From: Nitrospira sp.
GTDB lineage: Bacteria > Nitrospirota > Nitrospiria > Nitrospirales > Nitrospiraceae
Direction: 5' to 3'
Assembly (NCBI GenBank): GCA_029194675.1
Contig: JARFXP010000003.1
Span: forward strand, 496,001-560,000
DNA length: 64,000 nucleotides
Under the pieces are notes generated by a model that was not told the DNA's origin, ran no database searches, and saw nothing but the letters and a program-made list of their open reading frames with translations. The position numbers were made by a program, and so were the translations under genes. Of this stretch, positions 7,998 through 17,676 are shown piece after piece. The stretch's first letter is position 1. Each line of letters starts with the position of its first letter.

Positions 7998-9736
7998 AGA
8001 CCCCGATAACGCGGTCCTCTCTCAGCAGGAGCCCGCCAAGCGATGTTCTGTATGTGGTCACCCAAGATGATGTCGATGGGATCCTTGATCACGCAGGTCT
8101 TGCAGTGCACGCAGTTAACGAAGTTGATCTGAATGCGGCGGGCGGCTCCTTCGCCGACTAACTCATAGACCCTTGCCGGGCAAAAATGCGTGCAGGGCGC
8201 ATCCCCGAATCGAGCGATGCAGTCTGTCAGACAACGCGCTGGATCGAGGATCCGGATGTGCGAAGGCTGATCCTCTCGATGTTGCGTGCCGGAATGATAG
8301 ACATCGGTCAGCTTGTCAACCAGCACTCCGGCGTCATACTGTGCCGGCTCCTCAGCCCAACGGCCTCGAACGGCTTGGTCAAGCGGCCGCAAGTGTCTGA
8401 AATCCTCCAGGACACCTCCTGGTTTGGCCGGACCGAGTCCAGTCCACATCGTCAGTCCTCCGAGGAGAAGGCCCGGCAGGCGACCGTAGGCAAAGGCGCG
8501 CCTGAAGTTCCGCACCTGATACAAATCCTGCATGATATAGGACGAGACCAATCGGGCTTCATAGGACGAGAGCTTTGAGGCGGAGGTGTCGTTTTACAGC
8601 AGGGCGTCGAACATCGTCTCGGCCGCCAACATCCCGCTTTTCATCGCATAGTGGATGCCCTTCAGATAGGGAACATTCAGCAAACCAGCCGAGTCGCCCA
8701 CGAGCAATGCGCCGTCGACGTACGGTCGAGGAACGGCAAAGTAGCCGCCCTCGGGAAGCGTCTTGGCTCCGTACGCGGTCACCTCGCCGCCCTGGATGAA
8801 CCGCTGAATGAAGGGGTGCTTCTTGAGTCGCTGAAGCTGGGCGTGGGCGTCCATTTGCGGATCATCCCACTCCAGCCCGCAGACCATTCCCACCGCGAAG
8901 AGATTATTATCGAGGCCGTAGCAGAATCCTCCACCGAAGACGCGAGAGCCAAGCGGGTAGCCGACCGTATGAACCGCGAGACCCGGCGACCTTCTCGACT
9001 TCACATGAATCACCTCTTTGACACCCAGGGCGTAGGATTGCGGGTTGCGGCCCTCACGTAGCTTGAAGTGATGGATCAAATCCTCAGCCAGGGTCCCATA
9101 GGGGCCTTCGCCGAAGACCGTGATCTTGGCGTGGATGTTCGTGCCTGGTTGGTAATTGGCTTTCCTGCCGCCATCGGCATCGAGTCCCTTGTCCCCTGTT
9201 TGAACGCCGCAGACTCACGCGCCGTCGTAGAGGATCTTGACTCCACAAGTCTCGTGAAACAGGTAGACGCCGGAGGCTTCTACCTGCGCGGCAAGCCAGA
9301 GGTTCAGCTTCTGGAGGGAGCCGAGGTAGCAACGATCCTGCCGATAGGAAGGTGGAACCAGCACATTGGGCAGCCGAACATTCCCTTCGGTTGTAAGATA
9401 CCGCAGGCTGTGTTGAGTCACGCGGAGCGAGAAGGGAAAACCGCGATCGCGATAATCAGGCAGCAATTCTTCCAGCGCGATCGGGTCGAAGATGGCGCCC
9501 GAAATCGCATGTGCCCCGACGTCGTACCCCTTCTCGATCAGCGCAATTTGCGGCTCAAGTCGAGGACTCGATGTGTTGCCGGCGGAGACCTGATCGTTAT
9601 GGTTCGCAATGAGCTGAGTCAGGCGAAGTGCCGCCGAGAGGTTGGCCGGCCCTCCCCCTACGAAGAGGATATCCACCGCAAGGATCTGACGGTCCTCATC
9701 CATGGGCCTGCCCGCGTAATGGTCCGTCGTCCTCAC
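7994..9736 (-). pseudogene. ETF-ubiquinone oxidoreductase with two premature stops
   Basis: Read on the minus strand from a GTG at 9736 (or ATG at 9703), one continuous frame of about 580 codons covers a whole electron transfer flavoprotein-quinone oxidoreductase: FAD motif ILFVGGGPANLSAALRL, central VFGEGPYGTLAEDL and HFKLREGRNPQSYALGVKE, and the 4Fe-4S ligands in CLTDCIARFGDAPCTHFCP and NCVHCKTCVIKDP. Two in-frame stops interrupt it: a TGA at 9215-9217 between ILYDGA and VCGVQTGDKG, and a TAA at 8594-8596 after MFDALL. The frame is otherwise unshifted. The first stop fits CGA to TGA and the second CAA to TAA, so decay looks recent. It once passed electrons from ETF to the quinone pool. Confidence 0.85.
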
Positions 9737-11003
9737 CTTGAGGACCGGGCCGTCTTGCTCACCCTTCGGAGGGTGGGTGAAATGTCTCCCGGTTCTAATA
9801 CCACCTCAATGAGTGACACCTCGGTCCGATCGCATGCCTGCTGCAGTGCGATCCTGAACTCCTCCGGCGTGCGTGCGCGCCTGCCCTCGGCTCCCAAGGC
9901 TCAGGCCACCGCCACATAGTCCCAGGGATGGATATCCCAAACCGCTCGTGTTCCCGCCAACGCCTCCAGACTGCGGTACCCTCCGTTGTTGAGGACCACG
10001 ACCACAGCGTTCACCCCATAACGCACCAAGGTTCCGATCTCCATGCCCGTTATCTGGAATCCGCCGTCGCCGACCAGTGCAATTGGTCGACGATCGGGCG
10101 CGGCCAGCCCCGCGCCCAGAGCGGCAGGCACGCCGAACCCCATGCTGGCGTAGTAGCCCGGATTCAGGATCGTTTCGGCGTTCAACGCAACCGCGCCGAA
10201 CAAACAATCGCCGGTATCGATCGTGAAGGTGTAGCGTCGATGTAGGTCCCGATAAAGTTCGGATGGTGCTCAGGAAAGACTGCCTTCCCCATGAACGAGG
10301 TGGCGACCGGGATGTTGTAACGCTCAGTGAGCCGGATGACCTGATCCCGAAGACCCAGTCTCATGATGTCGATCCCTGCCAGGATCACGGGAGTCCGGCT
10401 TCGGTTGAGGCGGTCGTCCATCTCCTGCATGGCCTCGGTCAATGCGGCCCGATCCCGATGAGGAGCGACGGGCGTCCATGCTTCGGCCTCATCGATTTCA
10501 GCCCAGGTCAGGTCGCGCGGGATTTCCAGATAGCCCGGCCGCTTTTCGCGCCGCACCGCATCGAGCACCCTGGTGATCTCGCGCGATGCGGTCTTCGGAT
10601 CTTCGAGTGTCGCGCAGGCCGCGGTCATCTCCTCGTAGATGCGACGCTGTGTGTCGAACCCCTTCACCTTGTGATGGATCAACAGTTCCGGGTCTCGGCC
10701 GGCCAGGTCGGGCGCGCCGCTGATGACCAGTACCGGCGCTTTTTCCGCGTAGGCCTGCGCAATCGGATTGACCATGTTGAGCACGCCGGCCCCATAGGTG
10801 CCCATCGCCACCCCGATCCCTTTGAGGCGGGCGTAGGCGTTGGCGGCAAAACCGGCCGAAGGTTCATGCGTGGTCAGAATCGAGCGGATAGGACTGTCTG
10901 CCAGGGCTTCATAGAGCGGGAGCACGTGATCGCCTGGGATGCCGAAGACATGCGCTGTGCCAAGGTCCGACAGTCGTTGGAAGAGACAAGGAGCCAGACG
11001 CAT
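9733..11003 (-). pseudogene. Thiamine-diphosphate-dependent 2-oxoacid decarboxylase, decayed
   Basis: The N-terminal domain is intact from 11003: FGIPGDHVLPLYEALADSPI, the catalytic-type Glu in THEPSAGFAANAYARL and GVLNMVNPIAQAYAEKAPVL. The homology resembles pyruvate/indolepyruvate decarboxylase or acetolactate-synthase-like enzymes. After NFIGTYID (near 10235) about 130 residues are missing and the frame shifts. The C-terminal domain then resumes with RYTFTIDTGDCLFGAVALNA and the cofactor motif VGDGGFQITGMEIG ending in NNGGY. A TGA at 9901-9903 sits where ARALGAEGRR would be expected. Its end overlaps the ETF-quinone oxidoreductase start (GTGA), so the two and etfB once formed one operon for oxidising a 2-oxo acid or its product. 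Confidence 0.8.
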
Positions 11004-11077
11004 TTCAGCCCCTTATGCTGTATCGGTCATTCGCCTACGGCCCCCTGCGCGGCGGCTCGAGGAGACCGTCCCTCGGA

Positions 11078-11746
11078 TTACGAGGCTCGCTTCGTTTTCG
11101 TCTCCTCGGTGACGGTACGCTCCCGGAGCTTTCTGACCAACTCCTCGTGAGAGCTCTCGCGAATGATCTTCTGAAACTGGCTCCGATAGTTACTCACCAA
11201 ACTTACGCCGTCTATGATGATGTCGTAGGCGGACCACCGACCATCCTTCAACAAGAGGCGGTAATCCATCGGAAGCGTCGTCTTGTCCGACCGCAACTCG
11301 GTTCTCACCTCCGCATACGACCCTTCGATCCGTTCGGTTAAGTAACTCACTTCTTGTTTTTTCCCGGTATAGTCTTCGATTCTTCCGGCGTATTTATCGG
11401 AGAGAAAACTCTTGTAGACCTCGACGAACTCATTCCGCTGAGTCCCGGTCAGCGGCTTCCAATAACTGCCCAACACTCGCTTGGACATTTCTGCATAGTC
11501 GAACCTGTCAGCGGCAATCTCTTCGAGCATCCGACGACGCTGTGCCTCTTTAGCCGGGTTTTTCAGGGAAGGGTCTTCGAGGATGCGGAGTATCTGAGTG
11601 ACTGTCTCGCGCACCGCTTCCATCGGAGTTTCCATGCCCCGCGTGGAGGCGGTGACAGCAAAGCACCAAAGAAAAGCGTATGCAAAGGCCGCAAGGCACA
11701 CTAAGCACCTTGCAGTTCGCCGACTCCTTCCGAGCCACTGAATCAT
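11078..11746 (-). CDS. mlaC: MlaC-type phospholipid-binding periplasmic protein
   Basis: 222 residues with an N-terminal hydrophobic signal (about 14-33). The body matches the MlaC/Ttg2D family: VTQILRILEDPSLKNPAKEA, RFDYAEMSKRVLGSYWKPLT, VEVYKSFLSDKYAGRIEDYT and the closing DIIIDGVSLVSNYRSQFQ. MlaC shuttles phospholipids between the outer-membrane MlaA complex and the inner-membrane MlaFEDB transporter. No mlaBDEF genes are nearby, but mlaA is 4 kb away on the same strand. A clear ribosome binding site is not visible at the ATG 11744-11746. Confidence 0.87.
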   Translation of the reverse strand: MIQWLGRSRRTARCLVCLAAFAYAFLWCFAVTASTRGMETPMEAVRETVTQILRILEDPSLKNPAKEAQRRRMLEEIAADRFDYAEMSKRVLGSYWKPLTGTQRNEFVEVYKSFLSDKYAGRIEDYTGKKQEVSYLTERIEGSYAEVRTELRSDKTTLPMDYRLLLKDGRWSAYDIIIDGVSLVSNYRSQFQKIIRESSHEELVRKLRERTVTEETKTKRAS

Positions 11747-11770
11747 GAGGAGAAGGATCTTCGTAACTCG

Positions 11771-11971
11771 TCAATCCAAGAGGAACGTCACCTTTAGATC
11801 TACACGATACAAAACAACCTTGCCGTTTTCAACCACGACATGCTGCTCCTTCACCCAAGCCGATTTGATGCCGTGGATAGACTTGGATGCCTTCGCTATT
11901 CCTTGGACGATGGCATCTTCGAAGCTCACTGATGATTCAGTGCTGATCTCGATGATTTTGGCAACAGACAT
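11771..11971 (-). CDS. Dodecin family flavin-binding protein
   Basis: 66 residues, the standard dodecin length: MSVAKIIEISTESSVSFEDA then IVQGIAKASKSIHGIKSAWV, EQHVVVENGKVVLYRVDLKV. Dodecins form hollow 12-mers that sequester flavins. The aromatic residue that stacks on flavin is Trp39 in the SAWVKEQ stretch. Ribosome binding site AGGAGG lies seven bases before the ATG. It sits 24 bp upstream of mlaC on the same strand and may be co-transcribed with it. Confidence 0.9.
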   Translation of the reverse strand: MSVAKIIEISTESSVSFEDAIVQGIAKASKSIHGIKSAWVKEQHVVVENGKVVLYRVDLKVTFLLD

Positions 11972-12464
11972 AGAACTCCTCCTTTCATGTCATGCGCATA
12001 CGCGCGGCTAGTGCCCCACCAATTCTTTGATCAAGATGACCGGAATCCATGATCGAGTGTTCAGCAAGGTCGACGCCAGACCGTGATCGGTCAGCAGTCC
12101 GGCACTTACGCGATATCTCAAGAGATTTCAGGGATCATGGAGAAGCTTGGGAATGAAGACGAACAGGATTGGGGAACTTTGCTACATCTCATGAAGATGG
12201 TCTGTAGCAATAATGTGCATACTCGGTCGATGAATAAATCGGCCCGACAAATGGCGTTCAGTATAGTCCTCCTTCGCTCCCGACTCAGGTCACAGACTAT
12301 TTCGGAGTTACCTGGTTGAATTGGAGCACGTGGAAAGTTCCATCCAGCCGAGGAATCGCTCAATCCTGAATCGCACACACTAGTTTGTAAACCTAAATAG
12401 ACATTATACGAAGTTCGGTCTTGCGGTGGTTGTGTAAGAAGCCTAGAATGGGTTCACTCTGGTA
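11972..12464. other. Intergenic region between dodecin and the histidine kinase
   Basis: About 490 bp, more A/T-rich than its surroundings, between divergent genes. Both promoters should lie here. I see no convincing gene, tRNA or repeat; the 78-codon frame at 12083-12319 has unnatural composition. Confidence 0.45.
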
Positions 12465-14843
12465 ATGATACCTAAAGCCGGCAAGAAAAGGCGCCGGGCC
12501 AGGGCGCGGCTGGTTTCGCAGACTCGCTCTTCCGAGTCTGAGGGGCGCTCTGCGGCCGAACTACAACAGGACGATTTCTTCGTCGAGGCGTTCCACCTAA
12601 GCCCTCACCCGATCGGTATCACTGAACTGGAGACCGGGACCTGTCTGGAAATCAACGACGCCTGCCTCACAACATTCGGCTTTCGCCGGGACGAGGTGAT
12701 CGGAACGACGACGTTGATGTTGGGGATCTGGCCTGATCCTGATGAGCGGGCTCGGCTCATCGATCGATTGAAATCTGAAGGGTCCGTCCGAAATCATGAA
12801 GTGTCGATGCGGATGAAGAGCGGTGGATTGCGGCAGTTCCTCATCTCCACGGATGTAATCACGCTCAGGGGGAAACCCTGCCTCCTGACGATCGGCAATG
12901 ACATTACTGAGCGCAAGAGGGCTGAGGAGGCGTTGTGCCGGACCCATGAAGAGTTGGAACAACGCGTCCGAGAGAGGACCGCGGACCTCGATCGAACCAA
13001 TGCAGCGATGCGGGATAGTGAGGAGCGATTCCGATTGTTCATCGAGCACGTACCGGCTGCGATTGCGATGTTTGACCGTCACATGTGTTATTTGGCGGCC
13101 AGTCGCCGTTGGATGGAGGATTATCGGCTCGCAGGGGATATCCTTGGCCGATCGCACTATGATGTGTTTCCCGAGATTCCATCACGATGGAAGGAGGTCC
13201 ATCGTCGCGGACTAGCCGGAGAAATTCTGAGAGCACATGAAGACAGGTTTGTTCGATGGGATGGCTCAACGCAGTGGATCACCTGGGATGTTCGCCCCTG
13301 GTTCTGCGGCGGCGAAGTAGGCGGAATTGTAATTGCCACGGAAGATGTGACGGCTCGCGTGGAGGCAAAGAGCGCACTGTATGAAAGAGAGGAACGGTCC
13401 GATCAGGTCATACGCTTGGCCAATTTCGGCATTTTCGATCATGATCACCGCACCGGGAAAGTCTACTGGTCGCCGGTCATGAGGGAAATCTACGGCGTGG
13501 GACCTAATGAACCAGCCTCGCTGGAAGGATATATCCAGTTGATTCATCCGGAAGACCGCGAGGCGGTTGTCATGGCGATCAAGCAGGCCCACGATCCTTC
13601 CGGCGATGATCAGTTCTCAATGGAGCATCGCCTTTTGTATCCTGATGGTAGCGTCCGGTGGGTCAGCTTCCGTTCATGGGCGTTGTTCGATCATGATGGA
13701 CCTGAGCGTCGCCCTATCCGAACATTGGGCGCGATGATCGACATCACGAAACGCAAACATGCCGAGGAGGCGCTGAAAGTCAGCGAGCGACGATTCGCCT
13801 CCTTTATGGATAATTTGCATGGCTTTGCATGGATCAAAGATGCCGAGGGACGGTATCTCTACGTCAATCGACTCTTCCAAGAATCGATACTGAAGGGATT
13901 GGACTGGAAAGAGAAGACTGCCTTCGAGTTGTGGCCGGAGGCAGTCGCCGAACAGTACGAGTTAAACGATACGCAGGTGCGGGAGAGTCGGGTGCCACTC
14001 CACACGGTGGCGCCGTTCATCCAGAATGGAGAGGTTCGGCACGCGATTGTGAGCAAATTCCCCATCGTCGATCACCAGGGAGCGCCGGTGTTGTTGGGAG
14101 GTGTCGCGGTCGACATCACCGAACGCAAGCAGGCGGAAGAGGCGCTTCATCGCAACCAGCTGGAATTGCATCAGAAGCAAGTGCAATTGGAAGAGCTGAC
14201 GTCCAAGCTCCTGGCGGCACAAGAGCATGAGCGGAAGCGAATAGCCCGTGATCTGCACGACGATGTGAGCCAGCGATTGGCCGCTTTGGTCCTGGAAGTG
14301 GCGTCGTTGGAACAGCACCCTTCCGCTGTATCCGCTAAACTAGCTCGATGCCTGAGACCTCTGCGCGAACGGTTGGAACAGCTTTCTGACGATGTGCACC
14401 AGCTTGCATACCGACTTCATCCCTCGCTATTGGAACATGCCGGATTGCGTCCGGCGGTCGAAGACCATGTCCATCAGGTTTCCCGACGAACGGGCTTGCC
14501 CATTCATCTAAAACTTCTTGATGTTCCGAATGCGGTACGGCTCGATCAGGCGACCTGTCTCTTCCGCGTCATGCAGGAAAGCGTCCAGAATGTGGTGAAA
14601 CATGCCCAGGCGACGACCGTGACGGTCCAGCTCCGCGGGTCGTCAAAGGGGGTCGGTCTGTCCATTATCGACAATGGGAAGGGATTTGATCCACTAGACC
14701 TGCGTGCCCATCACCGGGGCCTGGGTTTGTGCAGTATGGAGGAACGGCTTCGACAACTGCATGGATTCTTTCGAATCCAATCTCGGCCATCCCATGGCAC
14801 AAAGGTCTGTGCTTGGGTGCCGTACGAGGTGGAGGCGGCATGA
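12465..14843 (+). CDS. PAS-domain sensor histidine kinase (HisKA_3 type)
   Basis: 792 residues with no membrane segment, so probably a cytoplasmic sensor. After a basic N-terminus come four PAS-type domains at about 45-160, 190-310, 320-440 (PEDREAVV, the PAS-PAC type) and 445-565, each followed by the PAC-end motif D-I-T-x-R-K (GNDITERKRAEEAL, MIDITKRKHAEEAL, AVDITERKQAEEAL). The phospho-acceptor helix is RIARDLHDDVSQRLAAL with His near 598 (NarX/DesK class). The HATPase domain follows with VMQESVQNVVKHAQA and SIIDNGKGFD near 690-750. The stop overlaps the response regulator start (ATGA). The signal is unknown; PAS domains may bind haem, flavin or small molecules. Confidence 0.92.
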   Translation: MIPKAGKKRRRARARLVSQTRSSESEGRSAAELQQDDFFVEAFHLSPHPIGITELETGTCLEINDACLTTFGFRRDEVIGTTTLMLGIWPDPDERARLIDRLKSEGSVRNHEVSMRMKSGGLRQFLISTDVITLRGKPCLLTIGNDITERKRAEEALCRTHEELEQRVRERTADLDRTNAAMRDSEERFRLFIEHVPAAIAMFDRHMCYLAASRRWMEDYRLAGDILGRSHYDVFPEIPSRWKEVHRRGLAGEILRAHEDRFVRWDGSTQWITWDVRPWFCGGEVGGIVIATEDVTARVEAKSALYEREERSDQVIRLANFGIFDHDHRTGKVYWSPVMREIYGVGPNEPASLEGYIQLIHPEDREAVVMAIKQAHDPSGDDQFSMEHRLLYPDGSVRWVSFRSWALFDHDGPERRPIRTLGAMIDITKRKHAEEALKVSERRFASFMDNLHGFAWIKDAEGRYLYVNRLFQESILKGLDWKEKTAFELWPEAVAEQYELNDTQVRESRVPLHTVAPFIQNGEVRHAIVSKFPIVDHQGAPVLLGGVAVDITERKQAEEALHRNQLELHQKQVQLEELTSKLLAAQEHERKRIARDLHDDVSQRLAALVLEVASLEQHPSAVSAKLARCLRPLRERLEQLSDDVHQLAYRLHPSLLEHAGLRPAVEDHVHQVSRRTGLPIHLKLLDVPNAVRLDQATCLFRVMQESVQNVVKHAQATTVTVQLRGSSKGVGLSIIDNGKGFDPLDLRAHHRGLGLCSMEERLRQLHGFFRIQSRPSHGTKVCAWVPYEVEAA

Positions 14844-15493
14844 AACGGCCTCGAATTTTGATGGCAGATGATCACGCCATTGTCCTGGCTGGGCTTCGGA
14901 AGCTGGTGGAAGCCGAGGGCGAGGTGGTCGGTATGGTGGAGGACGGACAGTCACTGATCGAGGCTGCCCAGCGGTTACGCCCCGATATCGTGTTGCTTGA
15001 CATCTCGATGCCGTTGCTCAATGGGTTAGATGCTGCACGCCAGATAAGTAAACTGGTGCCGGAGAGCAAGCTTATCTTCCTCACCATGCATGCCAGTCCC
15101 ACCTATGCGACCGAAGCCTTCAAGGCCGGGGCCTCCGGGTATTTGATAAAACGGTCTGCGGCAGCGGAGCTCAAGCAAGCCATTCAGGCGGTGATGGAGG
15201 GACAACACTATATGACCCCGCTTATCACGAAAGAAGTCTTGGCAGCGACACTCCGCTCTACGGAGAGCCAACCCAGCAAGACATTGGTGCACTCCCTCAC
15301 ACAGCGGCAACGGGAGGTGTTACAGCTTGTTGCCGAGGGAAAAGGTACCAAGGTCATTGCTTCGATCCTGAATATTTCGGTGAAGACGGTGGAATTTCAC
15401 AAGTTTCGCATTATGGGCGAGCTCGATCTCCACTCGACCGCCGAGCTGATCAAATACGCAATCGCCGAAGGCCTTGTGAGCGTGTCATCGTAG
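14840..15493 (+). CDS. NarL/FixJ-family response regulator
   Basis: 217 residues. Receiver domain at 1-120 with the acidic pair ADDH near residues 10-12 and phospho-acceptor Asp54 in VLLDISMP, then the switch Thr and Lys. LuxR-type HTH at about 150-215: LTQRQREVLQLVAEGKGTKV then ASILNISVKTVEFHKFRIM. The ATG at 14840 lies inside the kinase stop region (ATGA overlap), so the two are translationally coupled and form one two-component system. Targets are unknown; no nearby gene is an obvious regulon member. Confidence 0.93.
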   Translation: MKRPRILMADDHAIVLAGLRKLVEAEGEVVGMVEDGQSLIEAAQRLRPDIVLLDISMPLLNGLDAARQISKLVPESKLIFLTMHASPTYATEAFKAGASGYLIKRSAAAELKQAIQAVMEGQHYMTPLITKEVLAATLRSTESQPSKTLVHSLTQRQREVLQLVAEGKGTKVIASILNISVKTVEFHKFRIMGELDLHSTAELIKYAIAEGLVSVSS

Positions 15494-15851
15494 GCGGGCC
15501 CACTGCATACCACCAGAGGGATGGTCGGAGATACCTGATACAACATCATGAAACCATACAGAGACCCCACCATTCAGCGCTAGTAATCTCCCCTCGTATT
15601 TCTGGGTAGTTTCCGAGCTCACAAGATCCGTCCTGCCTCCTTAATATGAAACGTATTGATCGGACTAAATTAACAGTATCGTAGGTTCCCAAGGGTGACA
15701 GGAGCCGAGTTGCTCCCTGACATCAAATCGACTGGTGTTAGTTGTTGCCGTTTTGTCCCGAGAATAATGATGTCTATTCGGTCTCATCCTTGGGAGGTGT
15801 GCTCTGGCTTTCCACTTCGTTGCATGACGGGTTCAAACGAAAGGAGCAACC
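15494..15851. other. Intergenic region downstream of the two-component system
   Basis: About 360 bp without a supported gene. Compared with the flanks it is relatively A/T-rich and contains no obvious terminator for the response regulator. A strong ribosome binding site (AAAGGAGC) at its right end leads into the interrupted micro-ORF. Confidence 0.4.
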
Positions 15852-15953
15852 ATGGATAGTACCTTCTTAGTATTTACGGGTGTGCTGCTCGCGATCTGAT
15901 CGGCACCCTTCGTCCTTCCAATTGGTTATCTTCTTCGAGCGGCAGGCGAATGA
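15852..15953 (+). pseudogene. Interrupted micro-ORF for a one-helix membrane peptide
   Basis: AAAGGAGCAACC precedes an ATG that opens MDSTFLVFTGVLLAI, then a TGA at 15897-15899, then in the same frame SAPFVLPIGYLLRAAGE and a second TGA. Without the first stop this is a 33-residue peptide with a single hydrophobic helix and a clear ribosome binding site. A point mutation in a small membrane peptide is the simplest reading; a 15-residue peptide or stop-codon read-through are alternatives. Confidence 0.35.
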
Positions 15954-15974
15954 AGCGACGGCGAATCCGATGAA

Positions 15975-16895
15975 CTATTCTTGAATCATCTTGGCTCGCG
16001 TTTGTAGGTAGGCATTACGGACTGCAGCGTAGAGATCCAGGGTGGATTCTTCGACACCCTCATACTTCTCTAGATTCAACGAGCGGCTGTTCACAATTTC
16101 CATTCCACGGACGCCAATGAGTATCAGAGAACTTTTGGCAGTATTCGCCTCGAGGAGCGAAGGAATGGCATCAGTCCCGATAATCGGAAAGACCAACCAG
16201 TAAATAGGATTGAGCACAATATCTCCAGCATAACCGACCAGGTCACGAGCCGTAAACGGCGGCAGAAAGGGGAGTACGATATAGGGCCCCGGCCTCACCC
16301 CGTAGAACCCGAGCGTCTGGCCGGTATCTTCTTCCGGCGTCGTAAGATTCAACCGATTGGCCACATCGATAAGTCCCCCGATTCCGGCCGTTGTGTTGAT
16401 GAGGAATCGCCCAATCTCTATACCGGCGCCTTTGAACTTTCCCTGGAAAATATTGTTCATTAAGCGCGGCGTCACACGAGTGTTGTAGAAGAAATTGCTG
16501 ATACCTATCTGAGCGAAATTGGGGACAATGGAGTTATAGCCTTTAGCTACCGGCTTCAGCGCCAAACGATCGAACTCTTGGTTAAAGTGGAACATCTTCG
16601 AGTTGAACGGTTCCCACGGATCATACTCTTCGATCGTCTCTTCGCCAGGCTTGGCAAACGGATCGAACGGTTCTTCAGCAGAAACCTCGTGAGTTGGTAC
16701 AGCTGAGGGGTTGGTCTTGTGAGAAGCATCGGCAATCAGAACTGGTGGGGCGTTCTGCTCGATGTTGGGGGTGAGCGAGCTTGTCGAGCCTTTTTGAACG
16801 GCGCAACCGGAGAGTAGGATCAACGAGACGGCAAAAACAACCGCATATTCACCTCGCCTGAAGCAGACCGGCCTCCACCCAGGTTTTGTCCTCAT
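15975..16895 (-). CDS. mlaA: MlaA (VacJ) outer-membrane lipoprotein
   Basis: 306 residues with a lipoprotein signal ending in the lipobox LLSGCAV (Cys near 31). The family core is clear: EYDPWEPFNSKMFHFNQEFD, SNFFYNTRVTPRLMNNIFQG, RFLINTTAGIGGLIDVANR and GPYIVLPFLPPFTARD. MlaA removes misplaced phospholipids from the outer leaflet and passes them to MlaC. It is longer than the E. coli protein (about 250) owing to a Pro/Glu-rich linker at 40-75. The gene is monocistronic here. Confidence 0.92.
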   Translation of the reverse strand: MRTKPGWRPVCFRRGEYAVVFAVSLILLSGCAVQKGSTSSLTPNIEQNAPPVLIADASHKTNPSAVPTHEVSAEEPFDPFAKPGEETIEEYDPWEPFNSKMFHFNQEFDRLALKPVAKGYNSIVPNFAQIGISNFFYNTRVTPRLMNNIFQGKFKGAGIEIGRFLINTTAGIGGLIDVANRLNLTTPEEDTGQTLGFYGVRPGPYIVLPFLPPFTARDLVGYAGDIVLNPIYWLVFPIIGTDAIPSLLEANTAKSSLILIGVRGMEIVNSRSLNLEKYEGVEESTLDLYAAVRNAYLQTRAKMIQE

Positions 16896-17146
16896 TCTTA
16901 GGATAACCTCTTGAGATTAATGGAACGGGCATCGACAATGGGCTCCGCAATGTACCAAAAGTCGGTTCAACCGCCAATCATTTATTTCTGAACTGTTCTC
17001 CTGGAAAAGCAGTTGACGGACATCCGCCTCGCGATCCTGACATCATCGTTGCGGCACTCTTATCCGTGAGCACCAGCCACACAATGCCGGAACCACATGA
17101 CATGGACGAGGTTAGCAGGCTGTGGAATAGTCGATTTATGTGTTTC

Positions 17147-17255
17147 GACAGGCCTGTCCTGAGTTAGTCGAAGGACTCAGCACGAACGGAAAACCTCAGT
17201 ATATTCAATGATCACTCCGTTCGTCCTGAGGCCATCGAAGGGTGAACGGAGGGTT
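17147..17255. repeat. Intergenic palindromic repeat element
   Basis: Two related and partly inverted units: TTCGACAGGCCTGTCCTGAG with TTAGTCGAAGGACTCAGCAC and GAACGGA, then TCCGTTCGTCCTGAGG with CATCGAAGG and GAACGGAGG. This word set (CGTTCGTxCTGAGxxxxTCGAAGG) resembles a short palindromic intergenic repeat seen dispersed in many bacterial genomes. It lies between mlaA and the glyoxalase-type gene and may act as a transcription end for both. Confidence 0.55.
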
Positions 17256-17267
17256 TTCCGGGACCTA

Positions 17268-17666
17268 TTAGACGATTTTCACGCCGCCGGGCCGTTCGAT
17301 CAGCTCGATTTCATAGCCGTCGGGCGCGTCGATGAAGACGAACCGGCTGCCCGAAGAGGTAGTCGTCGGGCCATCGGTGATCGTGACCTCCTGCGCATTG
17401 AGCGATGCGATCGTTTCGTCGAGGCTTTCGACTTGAAAGGCCAGATGGACGAGATCCTCCTGAACTTTCACCGGCCCACTTGGAGGGAAACTGGTCAATT
17501 CGATCAGTTCGTCACTGTTGGGCACTCTCAGAAAGGCAAGCTGGGATCCGCGAGGAGAGGTCTTTCGCTCGAGCACCTCAAGGCCCAATACGGTCGTGTA
17601 AAACTGGATGGTCTCATCCAAATCGCTGACCCGCATCCTTGTATGTAAAAACTTTCTTACCTTCAT
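17268..17666 (-). CDS. gloA: Glyoxalase I / VOC superfamily protein
   Basis: 132 residues from the ATG at 17666, supported by AGGAAAGAG upstream; a longer frame from 17744 overlaps the neighbouring gene and is rejected. The two beta-alpha-beta-beta-beta modules and metal ligands match lactoylglutathione lyase: His8 (KFLHTRMRV), Glu57 (DELIELTS), His74 (LVHLAFQVE) and Glu near 121 (GYEIELIE). It would convert the hemithioacetal of methylglyoxal to a thioester. Related VOC enzymes could do other chemistry, so the substrate is probable but not certain. Confidence 0.75.
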   Translation of the reverse strand: MKVRKFLHTRMRVSDLDETIQFYTTVLGLEVLERKTSPRGSQLAFLRVPNSDELIELTSFPPSGPVKVQEDLVHLAFQVESLDETIASLNAQEVTITDGPTTTSSGSRFVFIDAPDGYEIELIERPGGVKIV

Positions 17667-17676
17667 CAACTCTTTC

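Noticed and set aside
8594-9217. Programmed read-through or selenocysteine/pyrrolysine at the ETF-QO stops
   Set aside because: The residues expected there are ordinary, one stop is TAA, the neighbouring genes are also broken, and no recoding element is visible.
9068-9919. Plus-strand open frame of 283 codons
   Set aside because: It lies opposite the ETF-quinone oxidoreductase pseudogene, whose protein homology on the minus strand is clear.
10263-11150. Plus-strand open frame of 295 codons
   Set aside because: Opposite strand of the decarboxylase pseudogene; no recognisable protein.
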